64,000 bases of DNA from Aricia agestis (GCF_905147365.1 NC_056420.1:6954001-7018000); one strand, 5' to 3'; positions 35,815-46,713 are shown, counted from the stretch's first letter. Notes: generated by a model not told the origin, from the letters alone. Made by a program: numbers and translations.

Positions 35815-36129
35815 CCAGCCAAGAAAAACGGTTCTCTCACCTTTTTTTTTTCTTTTTTTTTTTTCGCTGGGGAAATGCGTTTACGCATCCCCGGCAGTCT
35901 GGGGAGGGCTACCGGGGTATGTGGGACTCCCTGGGGGCGGAGGGCCGCGCCCGGGCATACCCACTAAAACCCCAACGGTGTTCCTGCTCTTCCGCTTAAG
36001 GCAGAGCCCACACTGCCACTATGACGCGATGCGCGGAACACTTAGCGCATCGCGGCCAACTCGGGGTCTCGGTGATGTTGGGCGACGGCGTCCCCACGCC
36101 ATCACCTCGCTCCCCAGCTAAGTCGCTAA
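35815..36129 (+). repeat. GC-rich insert, possible LINE 5'-end fragment
   Basis: After CCCCAGCCAAG and two T-runs comes a GC-rich block (CGCTGGGGAAATGCGTTTAC, CCCTGGGGGCGGAGGGCCGC, ACTAAAACCCCAACGGTG) ending CTCCCCAGCTAAG. The composition and phrases resemble 5' regions of insect LINEs, but I cannot name the family. The short frames here are mutually overlapping and unconvincing. Confidence 0.35.
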
Positions 36130-36491
36130 ATATAATAATAATACCCCCCACACCGGTTTCTTGACGATGGCCGGTTTCATTGAAACCAGGCCAGGTACGT
36201 AGGAGTAATTTTATAATGCCCAAGTGTGTGCGCAGTACACAAGAGCACTCTCTATTCCTTTACTCTCATAACCCAGTGGGACGGAAGACCGACACGACCG
36301 GCGAGAGATCAGGCGCAGGACCGACTTTTTACAAGCCCATCCGAGCATGGATCATCTTACTTGTCAGACAATCAGGTGATAAGCCTGCATTGTCCTAACC
36401 AAAGTTGAAAATAACATGTTTCCAACGCGGGGATCGAACCCACGACCTCCGAGTCAAGAGCCACGCTCTTAACCACTGGACCACGGAGGCG
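36130..36491 (-). mobile_element. tRNA-derived SINE, TTA-tailed family, copy A
   Basis: On the minus strand: A box TGGTCCAGTGGTTAAGAG, B box GGTTCGATCCCCGCG, then CAATGCAGGCTTATCACC, GATTGTCTGACAAGTAAGAT, GCACACACTTGGGCATTATA, GGTTTCAATGAAACCGGCC and a TTATTATTATTA tail. The imperfect flank GCTAARTA occurs on both sides and may be the target duplication. Not a functional tRNA. Confidence 0.8.
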
Positions 36492-36839
36492 TGCTAAGTA
36501 CATATAATTATTAATAAAGGTCTTGATCGATAGGCTATAACACAACAATTTTCTTAACATTTTCACTATTTTAATCACACCTACAGCCCGTGATGGACTG
36601 ACTCGATTGTAATCTAGCGAGTGCTTTTTCACACTCAATCAGTATTGGACGGCGCTGCGAAGGTTTTAATTTGCCATCCGTCTGGGCACAATAGGCCGAG
36701 CGCCGAGACTGCAATCTCAGAGCCATTGTTGCTAAGAAATACATGTATAGGTGTTTCAGACTGAAATACTGTTATATCAGACTAGAAAAGCTGTGTAAAG
36801 GTCTTGTATGTGTATGTGTAATGTACTGTATTATGTAGA

Positions 36840-37046
36840 ACGAGATGAAGCCCCGATCTCCGTTGCGCCAAAACTCGTTTATCGCGCGGGAACCGTACAT
36901 TTTTATGGGATGAAAGTACCCTATGTCTTTTCCCGGGAATCAAAGTATCTCCATGCCAAATTCAGCAAAATCGGTTGAGCGGTTTGTGCGTGAAGAGGTA
37001 ACAGACAGACAGACACAACTTCGCATTTATAATATTATTAGTATGA
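36840..37046 (-). mobile_element. Non-autonomous Helitron with a SINE at its 5' edge
   Basis: In plus orientation: CTCCGTTGCGCCAAAACTCG, GCGGGAACCGTACATTTTTA, CAAAGTATCTCCATGCCAAA, ACAGACAGACAGACACAACT and TTTATAATATTATTAGTATG. The 3' CTAG end is mutated (CGAGATGAAG). The SINE at 37048-37401 inserted in its TATTATTAGTATGAA end. Confidence 0.65.
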
Positions 37047-37047
37047 A

Positions 37048-37401
37048 CGTGGTCCAGTGGTTATAGAGGGTGGCTCTTGACTCGGAGGTTGTGGGTTCGA
37101 TTCCCGCATTGGAAACATGTTATTTCCAAGTTTGGTTAGGTCAATGCAGGCTAATCACCTGATTGTCTGACAAGTAAAATGATCCATGCGTCGCGTCGGA
37201 TGGGCATGTGAAAAGTCGGTCCTGCGCCTGATCTCTCGCCAGTCGTGTCGGTCTTCCGTCCCACTGGATTATGATAGTAAAAGGAATAGAGAGTGCTCTT
37301 ATATACTGCACACACACTTGGGCACTATAAAATTACTCCTGCGTAACTGGCCTGGTTTCAATGAAACCGGCCACCGTCACCGAAACCGGTGTGGGAGTTA
37401 T
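37048..37401 (+). mobile_element. tRNA-derived SINE, TTA-tailed family, copy B
   Basis: A box TGGTCCAGTGGTTATAGA, B box GGTTCGATTCCCGC, body and tail as in copy A. The 15 bp TATTATTAGTATGAA occurs on both sides (37033-37047 and 37402-37416), a target duplication partly merged with the tail. Confidence 0.85.
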
Positions 37402-37596
37402 TATTATTAGTATGAATATATATGTTAATCTTGTAGTACCTAAGTATATCAAAGATAGCTTTCAATATTTGATGGTTTAGAAAATGATTTTGAGGAAACT
37501 ATGCTAATTTTATAAAATCGAAAGTGGGCTTGTAACTATTTCCAGTATTATATGTTATATGTTCATGGCTAAATCGCTTAACCGATTTAGATAATA

Positions 37597-38127
37597 CTAG
37601 ACGTTCCACGCGGCTTCGCCCGCCTAAATTAGATATTTCAGAGACAAATAAGTCCACAAAAAATAGCCTATTATCCTCGTGCTCTACTTCTTATCTGTGT
37701 CAAATAACAGAAAAATTGTTCCAGTAGTTCGTGAGATAAGCCCTTTCAAATAATTTCCCCCATTTTTCCCACATTTTCCTCTATTTCTTCGCTCCTATAA
37801 GTCGAAGCATGATAAAATATAGACTATATTCTTCCTCGATAAATGGGCTATCTAACATTGAAATAACTTTTCAAATCTGACCAGTAGTTCCTGAGATTAG
37901 CGCGTTCAAATAAGCCCTTTCAAATAATTTCCCCCGTTTTTTCCACATTTTCCTCTATTTCTTCGCTCCTATAAGTCTAAGCGTAATAAGCTTATAGCCT
38001 TTCTCAATAATTGGGCTATCTAACACTGAAAGAATTTTTCAAATCTGACCAGTAGGTCCTAAGATTAGGAGAAGGATATGAGTGAAACAAACAAACAAAC
38101 TCTTCCGCTTGATAATATCAGTATAGA
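37597..38127 (-). mobile_element. Second Helitron family, with internal tandem duplication
   Basis: On the minus strand it begins A|TCTATACTGATATTATCAAG and ends with the hairpin GCGGGCGAAGCCGC followed by GTGGAACGTCTAG|T, the Helitron pattern. Inside, about 173 bp is duplicated (37741-37913 and 37914-38080), each unit holding CCCTTTCAAATAATTTCCCC and CAAATCTGACCAGTAG. Related fragments may lie at 41390 and 42845. Confidence 0.65.
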
Positions 38128-38639
38128 TTCATGTAAATACGATACAACATCTAAGGATAGTTTTCATCACGGCACATTATAAATTTAATTTACACTTTTA
38201 CACACATTTACTTCACGTTAACGTAAAAATATAAATTTCTATTTAAGCTGCTTCCATTGAGTCTTCTAAGAACTTGGTGCCTAGCTATCTGAAATAATAT
38301 TACAAAAACAAGACACAGAGAGTCTTTGCCAACCTTTCTAAACTCATGGTCACTCACGTAACACGTTCGACAAATAACGAATAATACAATGATTCAACAT
38401 CAGTTTATATTCCAAGCACTGCTAGGCGCTTATTAAATTACGACTTTGTCGTGTTGCTAGTTAATAATGATATTATAGACATTACAGTTTAGACAAAGTA
38501 TTTTTGATCTTCAATGTATTGATGAATTCTTACTTTATTTTTATTTTATTTTATTTTTATAGACTCACCAACAGAACAGCAAAACACAAACAACAAACAA
38601 ACACACACGAACACAAATTAGCTGATCTAATAATGCTTA
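38128..38639. other. Unrecognised AT-rich DNA
   Basis: No gene is visible. A (TTTTA)n-like stretch lies at about 38535-38560 and a CA/AAAC-rich stretch at 38570-38620. Confidence 0.4.
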
Positions 38640-38767
38640 GGGCCTGTTTCAGCACTTCCTGATAAGGCTATCCACTGCTTAACTTGACAGATGAAGTATG
38701 AAGAATCTGTCAAAAAAGTTGAGAATAGCCTATTCGGCACTTTATCAGAAAGTGGTGAAACAGGCCC
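38640..38767. mobile_element. PIF/Harbinger-type MITE, GGGCCTGTTTCA family
   Basis: Ends GGGCCTGTTTCAGCACTTYC / complement, with arms about 28 bp. Target duplication TTA at 38637-38639 and 38768-38770. A second copy with TAA lies at 61384-61514. Non-coding. Confidence 0.8.
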
Positions 38768-38884
38768 TTAATGTGCTAAACTATCAATTTGTATCTAAGG
38801 TTAATTTTCACTAAAAAGTCTCTACTACTTTATAAACCGCGCTCGAAACCCGCGATAAAAGCTATGCAATAGCTTAAAATAAAA

Positions 38885-39171
38885 TCGGCCAAGTGCGAGT
38901 TGCACTCGCCCACGAAGGGTTCCGACTTCCGTACCACTATAGAGCAAAATAGGCTAAAAGTTGTGTGGGAGCCCTATAGATATAGGAGTATATATATATT
39001 TTTTTTGTTTTTAGTATTTTTTGTTATAGCGGCAACAGATATACAATCTGTGAAAATTTTATAAGTTTAGCTTCAGTGGTTCTTGAGATACAGCCTGGAG
39101 AGACAGACGGACAGACATCGAAGTCTTAGTAATAGAGTCTCGTTTTTAGCCTTTGGGTACGGAACCCTAAA
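38885..39171 (+). repeat. GGCCAAGTGCGAGT repeat family copy
   Basis: Starts CGGCCAAGTGCGAGTTGCAC, then CACGAAGGGTTCCGACTTCC, AGCGGCAACAGATATACAAT, GAGATACAGCCTGGAGAGAC and GGGTACGGAACCCTAAAA. Only three short GACA units are present at the site expanded in the 13.2 kb copy. Confidence 0.75.
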
Positions 39172-39399
39172 AATAAGTAACATTCAAGGATCCAACGAAT
39201 ATACAGTCAAAAATATATCAAGCGCCCTGTTTAAAACAATACCGTCCTTAACCCTCTCACCCCATGTGACATCCCCCACACGAGGAGCGTATCAAACTAA
39301 GCCACCGAATACTTTGATACCCCCTAATGAAACATGAACGTTGAAAATACAGGTATGTCTATTATTGTATTTCCTTAGGAATATGATCTTCTACTAAGT

Positions 39400-39569
39400 G
39401 GGCCCCAAGACACCAATTTTATTATGCAATATAATCGAACAATATTATTGAATAATTTATTTAACAATAAGATTGAAAGGCGGGAAATTCGTTCAATATC
39501 AAACCTAGACGGTCAATAATATTACGCAATACGTAATATTGCACAATAAAATTGATTGTCTAGGGGCCC
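39400..39569. mobile_element. Foldback MITE with GGGCCCC ends
   Basis: Left GGGCCCCAAGACACCAATTT and right complement of GGGCCCCTAGACAATCAATTTTATT are inverted with few differences, continuing into TGCAATAT. Non-coding. Confidence 0.65.
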
Positions 39570-39847
39570 GCTGACCTGTACTGATCAATACAGGGCATTA
39601 ATAGTCAAGAGTAAGGAGTTCGAAGCAAGCTATGCTATATCACTTGAGGGTGGGTTATGTCAAATCCAACAAAAATTTAAAGTCCAACTGCCATGGCTTG
39701 AAGCAACGGAGGTGGAGTTGTGGGAAGGTGTGGTGGGCCTTTGGCCCGTAAGAAATTCTCATAATTTAGCTTTTCAAATTCTTAGGCCTAAGCTATACCC
39801 ACCACAAAACAGATCTCAAGCGTCGTATTTATTGGTAATTACTTTTT
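39570..39847 (+). other. Unrecognised 110-codon frame region
   Basis: A frame from 39556 to 39888 starts inside the MITE and ends inside a SINE. The middle part (TEVELWEGVVGLWPVRNSHN) matches nothing I know. Probably chance. Confidence 0.3.
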
Positions 39848-40157
39848 TTTATGATATAAGGGAGCAAACGAGCAAACGGGTCACCTGATGGAAAGCAACT
39901 TCCGTCGCCCATGGACACTCGCAGCATCAGAGAGCTGCAGGTGCGTTGCCGGCCTTTTAATAGGGAATATGGTAATAGGGGAGGGTAGGGAAGGGAAGGG
40001 TATGGAAGGGAATAGGGTAGGGGATTGGGCCTCCGGTAAACTCACTCACTCGGCGAAACACAGCGCAAGCGCTGTTTCACGCCGGTTTTCTGTGAGGACG
40101 TGGTATTTCTCCGCTCGAGCCGGCCCATTCATGCCGAAGCATGGCTCTCCCACGTAC
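39848..40157 (-). mobile_element. SINE, Bm1-like family
   Basis: Minus-strand landmarks are as at 8016-8385: ACGTGGGAGAGCCATGCTTC, GGCTCGAGCGGAGAAATACC, CACAGAAAACCGGCGTGAAA, CATGGGCGACGGAAGTTGC and GTTTGCTCGTTTGCTCCC, then an A-rich tail. The internal pyrimidine-rich block is shorter than in the 8 kb copy. Confidence 0.7.
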
Positions 40158-40169
40158 ATATATACTTAC

Positions 40170-40220
40170 AATAACAAGCTATTTTACTTTACTGTGTGTA
40201 AAGTAAAATAGCTTGTTATT
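40170..40220. repeat. Hairpin, 22 bp arms
   Basis: AATAACAAGCTATTTTACTT plus TA pairs perfectly with its complement around a 7 nt loop CTGTGTG. It adjoins the SINE's 5' flank. Confidence 0.85.
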
Positions 40221-40611
40221 CAGAAATACGCCACAAGACCTACTTACACCACTCTACTCTAGGCTCGACAGTCTACAGTAGGTAATTGGTTTCTACTATA
40301 GACTAGTCCTAAATACAATTTTCTCATAATAATAATATAGAAACTATCCGAAAGCATCTAAAAAAGTTTTCCAAACTCCCCCTACAATATGCTATATCAA
40401 AACCCATAACTCGGTGATCTCAGCATGAAGTATCCAGAGCTCGTATTACCTAACGACCCCGTCGCAGGTCATAACTCACGACCAACCGACGCTGACGCAT
40501 AAATTGTTTCGCCCATCATTTTTGCTTTGGTGTCAACCCGCCTTAAATTTTTTGAATCCACAAATCATGGGCTCACTCCACAATCTCTACCACCGTTTCA
40601 TTCCATGAAGT

Positions 40612-40745
40612 TTATGTCTATCTGTCTGTTACGCATAAAGGGTTTACCCGATTTTGGTATTTAGTATGAAGATACATAAAGTCTCGGAAAAAATGATGTA
40701 GTTTTTATCCCGTTACAATAATGTACAGTTTTTGTGCGATAATCT
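40612..40745 (+). mobile_element. Degenerate Helitron fragment
   Basis: CTATCTGTCTGTTACGC, CCGATTTTGGTATTTAG, ATGAAGATAC and GTACAGTTTTTGTGCGATAA follow Helitron order in plus orientation but are strongly diverged, and both ends are absent. Confidence 0.45.
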
Positions 40746-41565
40746 TTAGGAAATTGTTACTTCTAGCAAAAATCGTTCCCGATGCCGTGGTATTTGGTAG
40801 GCGTTACATATACAACAATATTAAAATCATTAATTTTTAAGCCACTAAGAAGATAATATTATTGTATTTCATTATTCCAATAACGCCTACAATACACAAA
40901 GAATTTTAAGAATGGTACGGTGCAAAACCACTATCTTTTCACCATAGGTTTTATTCAACGTAGTTAATTGCTGGAGTACAAACATAATATAAAACTCCAA
41001 ATGTAGAGTTTCAGCATTTCCGTCACTTTATAAATTGGCGATGCCAAACACAGCGCTGGAAATATTTTAGCTAACGACGTTGTCATAACTGATAGAGGCG
41101 AGCAAAAACTTCGCGACAGCTGACGAACAAATTGTGCCGACGTTCGCCGGTATGAACGTGGCTTAACAATTTTTATTTTAGAAATGTTTTCACGTAAGTT
41201 GAAGACTTTGTGTGAACTTTTTTCTACCTGATTGTTTATGAGACATCTTGTTCATAAATTGGAACCAAAACTGTGGCACACGTTTGTAAATTATAATATG
41301 TTTTTAAGTTTAAAATAAAATAAAATCCAGCCAAGATCGAGCCTTAGGAGAGGAACTGTACAAAATTTATCTTCGAAAAAATATTTTACTGGACTTTGCC
41401 CGCGACGTCGCTCGTGTAAATATCGCACGGTAACCTCAATTATAAGGTTCTTCATAGTCTACACTACTTTGTCCTAATTTCAGCAAAATCGGTCGATCCT
41501 GGAGCTTTTTGATGCAAGTTGCAACCAATCAAAACATACCTTTCCTTACTAGTATCGTTTGGCAC

Positions 41566-41889
41566 GATTCGTGGGTTCGATTCCCGCGTTGGAAACTTGT
41601 TATTTCCAAGTTTGGTTAGGACAATGCAGGCTGATCACCTGATTGTCTGACAAGTAAGATGATCCATGCGTCGGATGGGCATGTAAAAAGTCGGTCCTGC
41701 GCCTGATCTCTCACCGGTCGTGACGGTCTTCCGTCCCACTGGGTTATGAGAGTAAAGGAATAGAGAGTGCTCTTGTGTACTGCGCACACACTTGGGCACT
41801 AAAAAATTACTCCCGCGTAGCTGACCTGGTTTCAATGAAACCGACCAACGTCACCGAAACCGGTATGGGAGCTATTATTATTATTATTA
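41566..41889 (+). mobile_element. tRNA-derived SINE, 5'-truncated, copy C
   Basis: Starts at the B box (GTGGGTTCGATTCCCGCG) and has the complete body and a (TTA)n tail. Perfect 9 bp duplication GTTTGGCAC at 41557-41565 and 41890-41898 proves insertion in truncated form. Confidence 0.85.
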
Positions 41890-41898
41890 GTTTGGCAC

Positions 41899-43934
41899 AG
41901 GTAGAGGTATATAATTTTTAAAGCATTGAAGCCAACTTATTCAATATCGAAATGGCCAGACAAATCGTTTTTCCTCACAATAAAGATCTATAAATTCCTC
42001 AAGTACTTCCATATAAGATAAATCTTTGGCTTTTAAACTTTATTCTTTGCTGAACTACCTTGGCTCAGTACATTGGTTCCCAAAAATTATGGACACCTGC
42101 CAAACGGAATTAGATAAAAAGGTACAGCGGATACAGATCCAGACGTCGTTAAAAGATAAAATTGCAGGTAATACGAGTACTCAGGTAATGCCTGGAGTAA
42201 GAGTATATTCCGTATAATATTTAGATTAACACACTTTGGTATTATACTAAAGTAGGTACTTTAGTATAATAATATATTTATGGTAACGTATTTAGATTTT
42301 CATTTATTATCTTAAAATCCTTAAATTATCAATTGTATTTTTTGTTGAAAATTTCATTTTTGGTTGCATACAACTAACAAAAATTAAGAACACAATAACA
42401 ATCCTTTTAAACGCACTCGGGTAAGCTTACATCAATTTCTACTTATACCTTTATTCGACTTACAGATTAACATAAAAAGTATATAATCACCAAGTATAAC
42501 TGAACCTTTAATTAGATGCTACACGCGTCCCTTAATTACCGGCACGCTGTTCTCAGAATTTGGGATTGGCCCGCCTGATTTATTTTGTATTGCCGATTTA
42601 TTATTTGCTGATACTTCTATAATATTATGTAGTAAAGTCTACGTTCATTCCAAGTTACAAAACTCGAAAAAAATATTTAGATAGTAGATTTTAAATAGAA
42701 TACGTATGTAGTACGTATAATTACTACACATGGGCAGAAATGATACGTGAAACTTAACAATATTGTCTTACTCTACCTACTGGTTAAAAATACAATATTG
42801 CACATAATGATGCGTTGAGGACAAAATTATTATGTACTTGTGTGCATTCGCCCGCGACTTCGCTCGCGTGAAATAGTATCAGGCGTGTTCAATTGACAGA
42901 CAATCTTGTGGTTGTATAAACTCAACTCGAAATTAATTAAATGTGTATCGGCTCCAAGAACTTAAAACTGAAATGCAAATGAAAATTGCATCGAAATTTT
43001 ACTAAATTGCGGCTAAATTATGACAGAATTGTGACTAAATTTTGACTAACATAAAAAAATATAAACGATCGAACACTCATCAAACATCCGTACCATTTAT
43101 ACCAATCATCACTACCCGTCTAAATTGATCAAGTGATCAATTTCAAGCGCAAAAAGTCCACTCTTTGATCAGTCTGGGGACATAATCCTAGCGACAGGTA
43201 AGGCTAATTTATCATCCCAAAACAAAGGGAGGGTGCCCTTATGTAGACCCCTAGGTGCAGTGAAAACCCTAGGCTTTCGTCGACCTTATAGTAATGCGAA
43301 TAAGGTTCTAAATGGGGGAGGGGTCTAAATAGCATTCGGATTACATATTCCGTGTCGATATTGGGATGTTTTTAGCTAATTGTTAGAGGGTTTCATATTT
43401 GGTATGTGTTTATCACCTTTAATTATGGTAATAACATGTCGTATTTTTCACACAAGTTTTACTTGTACTTGTGTGAAAAATGCGGCCCGCTACGCCCCGT
43501 CTGCGTGTCACAATGTGGCTGAGACGTTAAGTTTAAAAGTTCAATTTAAAGTAAAAGAAGTGAGAAGTTACTTAACATATTGTGATTTGTGGGAGAGGCA
43601 TGCTTCGCCATCAACGGCGTACATAAATGACGTGAAAGAACGATTTGAGAGAGTAAAGAGGCCTAAACGGAATGTCGGGATCACAAAACAAAATTCGTAA
43701 CACTAATAGCATAATTAAAGACTAGAGTACGAAAAAAAATTTAACCCTTCAACACTGATCGAGTATTGGTCGGATAAGCCCATCAGCCTTAGGGCTTTAA
43801 AGGTTTCAGAGAGACGTGTATTGTTCTAACCCGGGGCTGTCGAGGGTTTGCCGGTGCAAACTGGTACATGCCATTGTGTAATCCAGCCGCTGAAGTAATC
43901 AATCAATCATGGGACACAATGACAATTTGTATCG
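41899..43934. other. Low-confidence coding candidates in otherwise unrecognised DNA
   Basis: 42069-42167 could be a 99 nt internal exon on the plus strand: acceptor CTACCTTGGCTCAG|T, open frame with CQTELDKKVQRIQIQTSLKD, donor GCAG|GTAATA. A frame at 43380-43700 contains a K/E-rich protein-like stretch (YLTYCDLWERHASPSTAYIN) that I do not recognise. It also spans a hairpin (TCACACAAGT / ACTTGTGTGA). A 15 bp-arm hairpin lies at 42240-42271. None is strong enough to call a gene. Confidence 0.25.
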
Positions 43935-44050
43935 TATTATCAGGGTGAGCGAAGCGAGCCCTAATATATCCCACAACCTGAGCACTTATGTGGTACACTT
44001 TACGGAAAAACTATCACGCTTATTGATCTGTGCTTTAAGTTTTAACATGG
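43935..44050 (-). repeat. Repeat shared with 57.7-57.9 kb
   Basis: Minus-strand order GTGATAGTTTTTCCGTAAAG, AGGTTGTGGGATATAT and GGGCTCGCTTCGCTCACCCT corresponds to plus-strand sequence around 57693-57915, where a MITE interrupts it. Confidence 0.5.
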
Positions 44051-44070
44051 TAATTAGGATATTATAGGTT

Positions 44071-44226
44071 TTTTTTTTTTTTTTTTTTTATTATAAAATT
44101 GGGGCCGTCTATAGACTGTTCGTCCATATCCTTTTTTTGTTATTTTATTATTTAGATTTTTCGCACCAAGGATAATTGAAATAATATTATGAATTTTAAT
44201 TAATTGTGGTCCATCACGCCATGGAC

Positions 44227-44264
<38 letters not shown>

Positions 44265-44469
44265 TATATATATATGTGTATATGTATATTTAATAGAATA
44301 GAGTATAATATGTTATACATATAATAAATAAATATATACATTTATTGTTTTATAAATTGCATAATAATAATATTAATGTTTTGAACGGTGAGGTCCCAGT
44401 CGGTGTGGCGGCCAGTAGATCCGACATTTTCCGATTTCCTTAGATTTTATGCTGCTCCACCCTTTGCCT
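44071..44469 (-). other. LINE 3' UTR and poly(A) tail
   Basis: Between the helicase stop and the terminal poly(A) lie a second, internal A-run (T's at 44229-44262), a short (TA)n tract and ordinary AT-rich sequence ending GGCCCCAATTTTATAAT. The internal A-run may be a later microsatellite expansion. A 95-codon frame here is lysine-run artefact. Confidence 0.7.
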
Positions 44470-46713
44470 TTAGATGTTGTGACATTGGCTTGGTGGAGAG
44501 GGGTCACTCAAGCTGGGTGGAGTTTCTAGGTTGTTAAAAAGACATCGTTCTGTGTCGAATCTACCCGCCATGTGGCTTAGGACTTTATCGTTCCTGTCTT
44601 TTATAGCCATTTTTATATTATAATCTCTTATGTGTTCGGTTGACACCTCCGTGGCTCTTTTTATGAAGCTTGCCACAGCGTCTCCATCAGTGTCAGTGTA
44701 ATAGACACAGGTGTTAGTGTGCCGGGATATGGCTACAACTGCATGAGGAACGCTGTCATGGATTGCCAGCTTTCGGGACTTGGTCTGTATGATGATCACC
44801 GAGGGACTCGTTAATCCCTGAGCTTCATGGATTGTGAGGACGCGAGAGTCCGTTCCCGATCCATAGCCTGTATTAGTGAGGGCTGCTTTCTCCTCTTGTG
44901 TGTGGACAAGATACAGGGTATTTAGATTGGTTTTAGGTATTCTCGCTCCTGAATACTTCATTAGCTTTAGGGACCGCACTATTTCCTTCGATGAATAGAT
45001 GTTATTATAGACCATGCTTAAGGCGTATGCCACATCCATAGGGCTCCTGTGTGTGCAAGACAACTCCTGGGTGATGCTGGTTACCAGGTTTGGACGAGTG
45101 TAATTAAGTTTAAAGAGGTTTTCACGCTCTATAAACGGGAGTTGGTTAATATCTCCAATGAGGATAACATCGTTGGCGCCTGTTAACTGATTCGCCATGA
45201 CGATTGAGCCGAAATGGTTCATGAGGGCCTCGTCAACTATCAACCTTTTGTAGGTTTCTTTTGTCCCATTTACCAGCAAAGAGGCCATGGTACGAACTTT
45301 ATCTTTAACTTTGTTGCCAGTTCGTAGCGATAGCCTTTGCTTTAGATCCTCGGCTGCTTCGATTGTCGTTGTTATTATAACGTCTGTTTCCTCATTGAAG
45401 TTATTAATGATCCAAGTTGTCTTCCCACATCCAGGAACCCCATTGACCCACGAGTAGTTGATAGGTTTCGCGAATATATCCCAGTCCATGCTGGATTCGG
45501 GGTCCCCAGATAGGACTTCTGCCATTTCTAGTATCCTGTCTTCCAGCATTATTCTGGTACATTCCGCTATTACCACTATTGGATTCTCAGATTTTGTGAT
45601 AAATTTGAGAGTTCCCGTGCGTTTTGTCTCATCCTCGTCCAGAACCACGAATCCGCAGTCGGCACTTAACGCCGCCATATACTGCCCTGTCATCGCCCCG
45701 GCAATTATTGTGGAGGTGACATTGTCGTATATGGCAGCTTTTGCATCCTCGAGTCTCACTTCTAACAGCTTTTGATTTTTCCGCTGATAGGCCTGCATGA
45801 TCTTATTGCAGGTCAAGAGCTTTATGGTCTTATTTGCTCTTATTATCGCCTGGAACTCGAGGAAGGCATTTATTATATGATCTTCGGGGCTCTGGGCCAG
45901 TCTGAGTTTTGGCGGGAGCACTTGCCCGAGATCGGCCCTATATCTTTTGTTTTTATTTGCCGGTGTTTGTGTAGATGGTTCCCTCAAAAAAGCCTCCATT
46001 GCTAAAGCCTGCCGATTTGTTTGTGACGAAGCCTTGATCCGAGAAAGGGTGTTTTTATCCTCGATCATTCTTTCACGATGAAGTACTTTTTTGATGGAGC
46101 CCACAAACGCTTTTAATTTGGCCGTTGAGTTTAGAGACTTCTTAATTTCATTTTTATTTCTCTCTTTCTCATCCTCTTTTTTGGTCTCCCGTGATGCTTG
46201 GAGTCGTTCACTTGCGGAGGATGAGTTCGCCTTATTGCTGGGTTGGGACGTTGCTGGCTGATCATCACGATTCTTTTTGAGGAAGCTTAGGTCATCCCCT
46301 CTGTTCTCGTAGACGATTATCTCATGATGTTCTGAGGCTTTTACTATTCCATAGTAATTTGCAGCCCTGCCTTTGTCCTGTCCCAGTGACATGGCGTCTA
46401 CGCTGATTATGCGTGGGGTGATACTGTGTCTTATCCCCATTGCTCCCAACTCCTTCAAAGACGAACATGCCCGTTCAAAGGCTGTTTGCGCATCCCATTC
46501 GAATACTATTATCGTTTTGGTGTCTGATTTCAGTATTCTGCATGGTTGGCCAGCGAAGGTAGTTGTTGGGAGAGCTAAATATTTGCTCATTTTCATGTTC
46601 GTCTTTGATGTACTTCCGTTTAGGATTGCTGCTAGTCCCGGTGAGATGTTGACGTGGTTGGGAGTGCTAAGACGGCTGTATGTTATACCCAATGTTTCGG
46701 TTGGATTAGACAT
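44470..46713 (-). CDS. LINE ORF2 C-terminal extension: superfamily 1 viral-type RNA helicase
   Basis: 747 residues from the first ATG; the frame is open upstream to about 47,030, so the true protein is an ORF2 C-terminus rather than a free helicase. Residues 1-150 are unassigned; 150-260 are charged and low-complexity (probable linker); 260-410 resemble the pre-helicase region of virus replicases. Helicase motifs: Walker A VPGCGKTT at 426-433; Walker B VDEAL at 493-497; GDINQLPF (motif III) at 520-527; CTHRSP (IV) at 553; TIHEAQG (V) at 627-633; VAISRH (VI) at 660-665. This set is typical of tobamovirus and virga-like replicases. The family would hydrolyse NTPs and unwind RNA; its role in a LINE is unknown. 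All motifs are intact. R1 LINEs with such a domain are reported in insects (recalled, not checked). Confidence 0.88.
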   Translation of the reverse strand: MSNPTETLGITYSRLSTPNHVNISPGLAAILNGSTSKTNMKMSKYLALPTTTFAGQPCRILKSDTKTIIVFEWDAQTAFERACSSLKELGAMGIRHSITPRIISVDAMSLGQDKGRAANYYGIVKASEHHEIIVYENRGDDLSFLKKNRDDQPATSQPSNKANSSSASERLQASRETKKEDEKERNKNEIKKSLNSTAKLKAFVGSIKKVLHRERMIEDKNTLSRIKASSQTNRQALAMEAFLREPSTQTPANKNKRYRADLGQVLPPKLRLAQSPEDHIINAFLEFQAIIRANKTIKLLTCNKIMQAYQRKNQKLLEVRLEDAKAAIYDNVTSTIIAGAMTGQYMAALSADCGFVVLDEDETKRTGTLKFITKSENPIVVIAECTRIMLEDRILEMAEVLSGDPESSMDWDIFAKPINYSWVNGVPGCGKTTWIINNFNEETDVIITTTIEAAEDLKQRLSLRTGNKVKDKVRTMASLLVNGTKETYKRLIVDEALMNHFGSIVMANQLTGANDVILIGDINQLPFIERENLFKLNYTRPNLVTSITQELSCTHRSPMDVAYALSMVYNNIYSSKEIVRSLKLMKYSGARIPKTNLNTLYLVHTQEEKAALTNTGYGSGTDSRVLTIHEAQGLTSPSVIIIQTKSRKLAIHDSVPHAVVAISRHTNTCVYYTDTDGDAVASFIKRATEVSTEHIRDYNIKMAIKDRNDKVLSHMAGRFDTERCLFNNLETPPSLSDPSPPSQCHNI

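Noticed and set aside
36420..36491. A tRNA gene on the minus strand (also at 37048 and 50580)
   Set aside because: The same tRNA-like head is followed by the same about 280 bp body and TTA tail in several places, so these are SINE copies.
44054..44341. 95-codon lysine-rich frame
   Set aside because: Generated by two poly(A) runs and a TA microsatellite in the LINE 3' UTR.
44470..46713. A free-standing integrated RNA virus (endogenous viral element) instead of a LINE domain
   Set aside because: The helicase shares one insertion event with R1-type RNase H: a single 13 bp duplication and one poly(A) tail bound both. No viral polymerase, methyltransferase or capsid is present.
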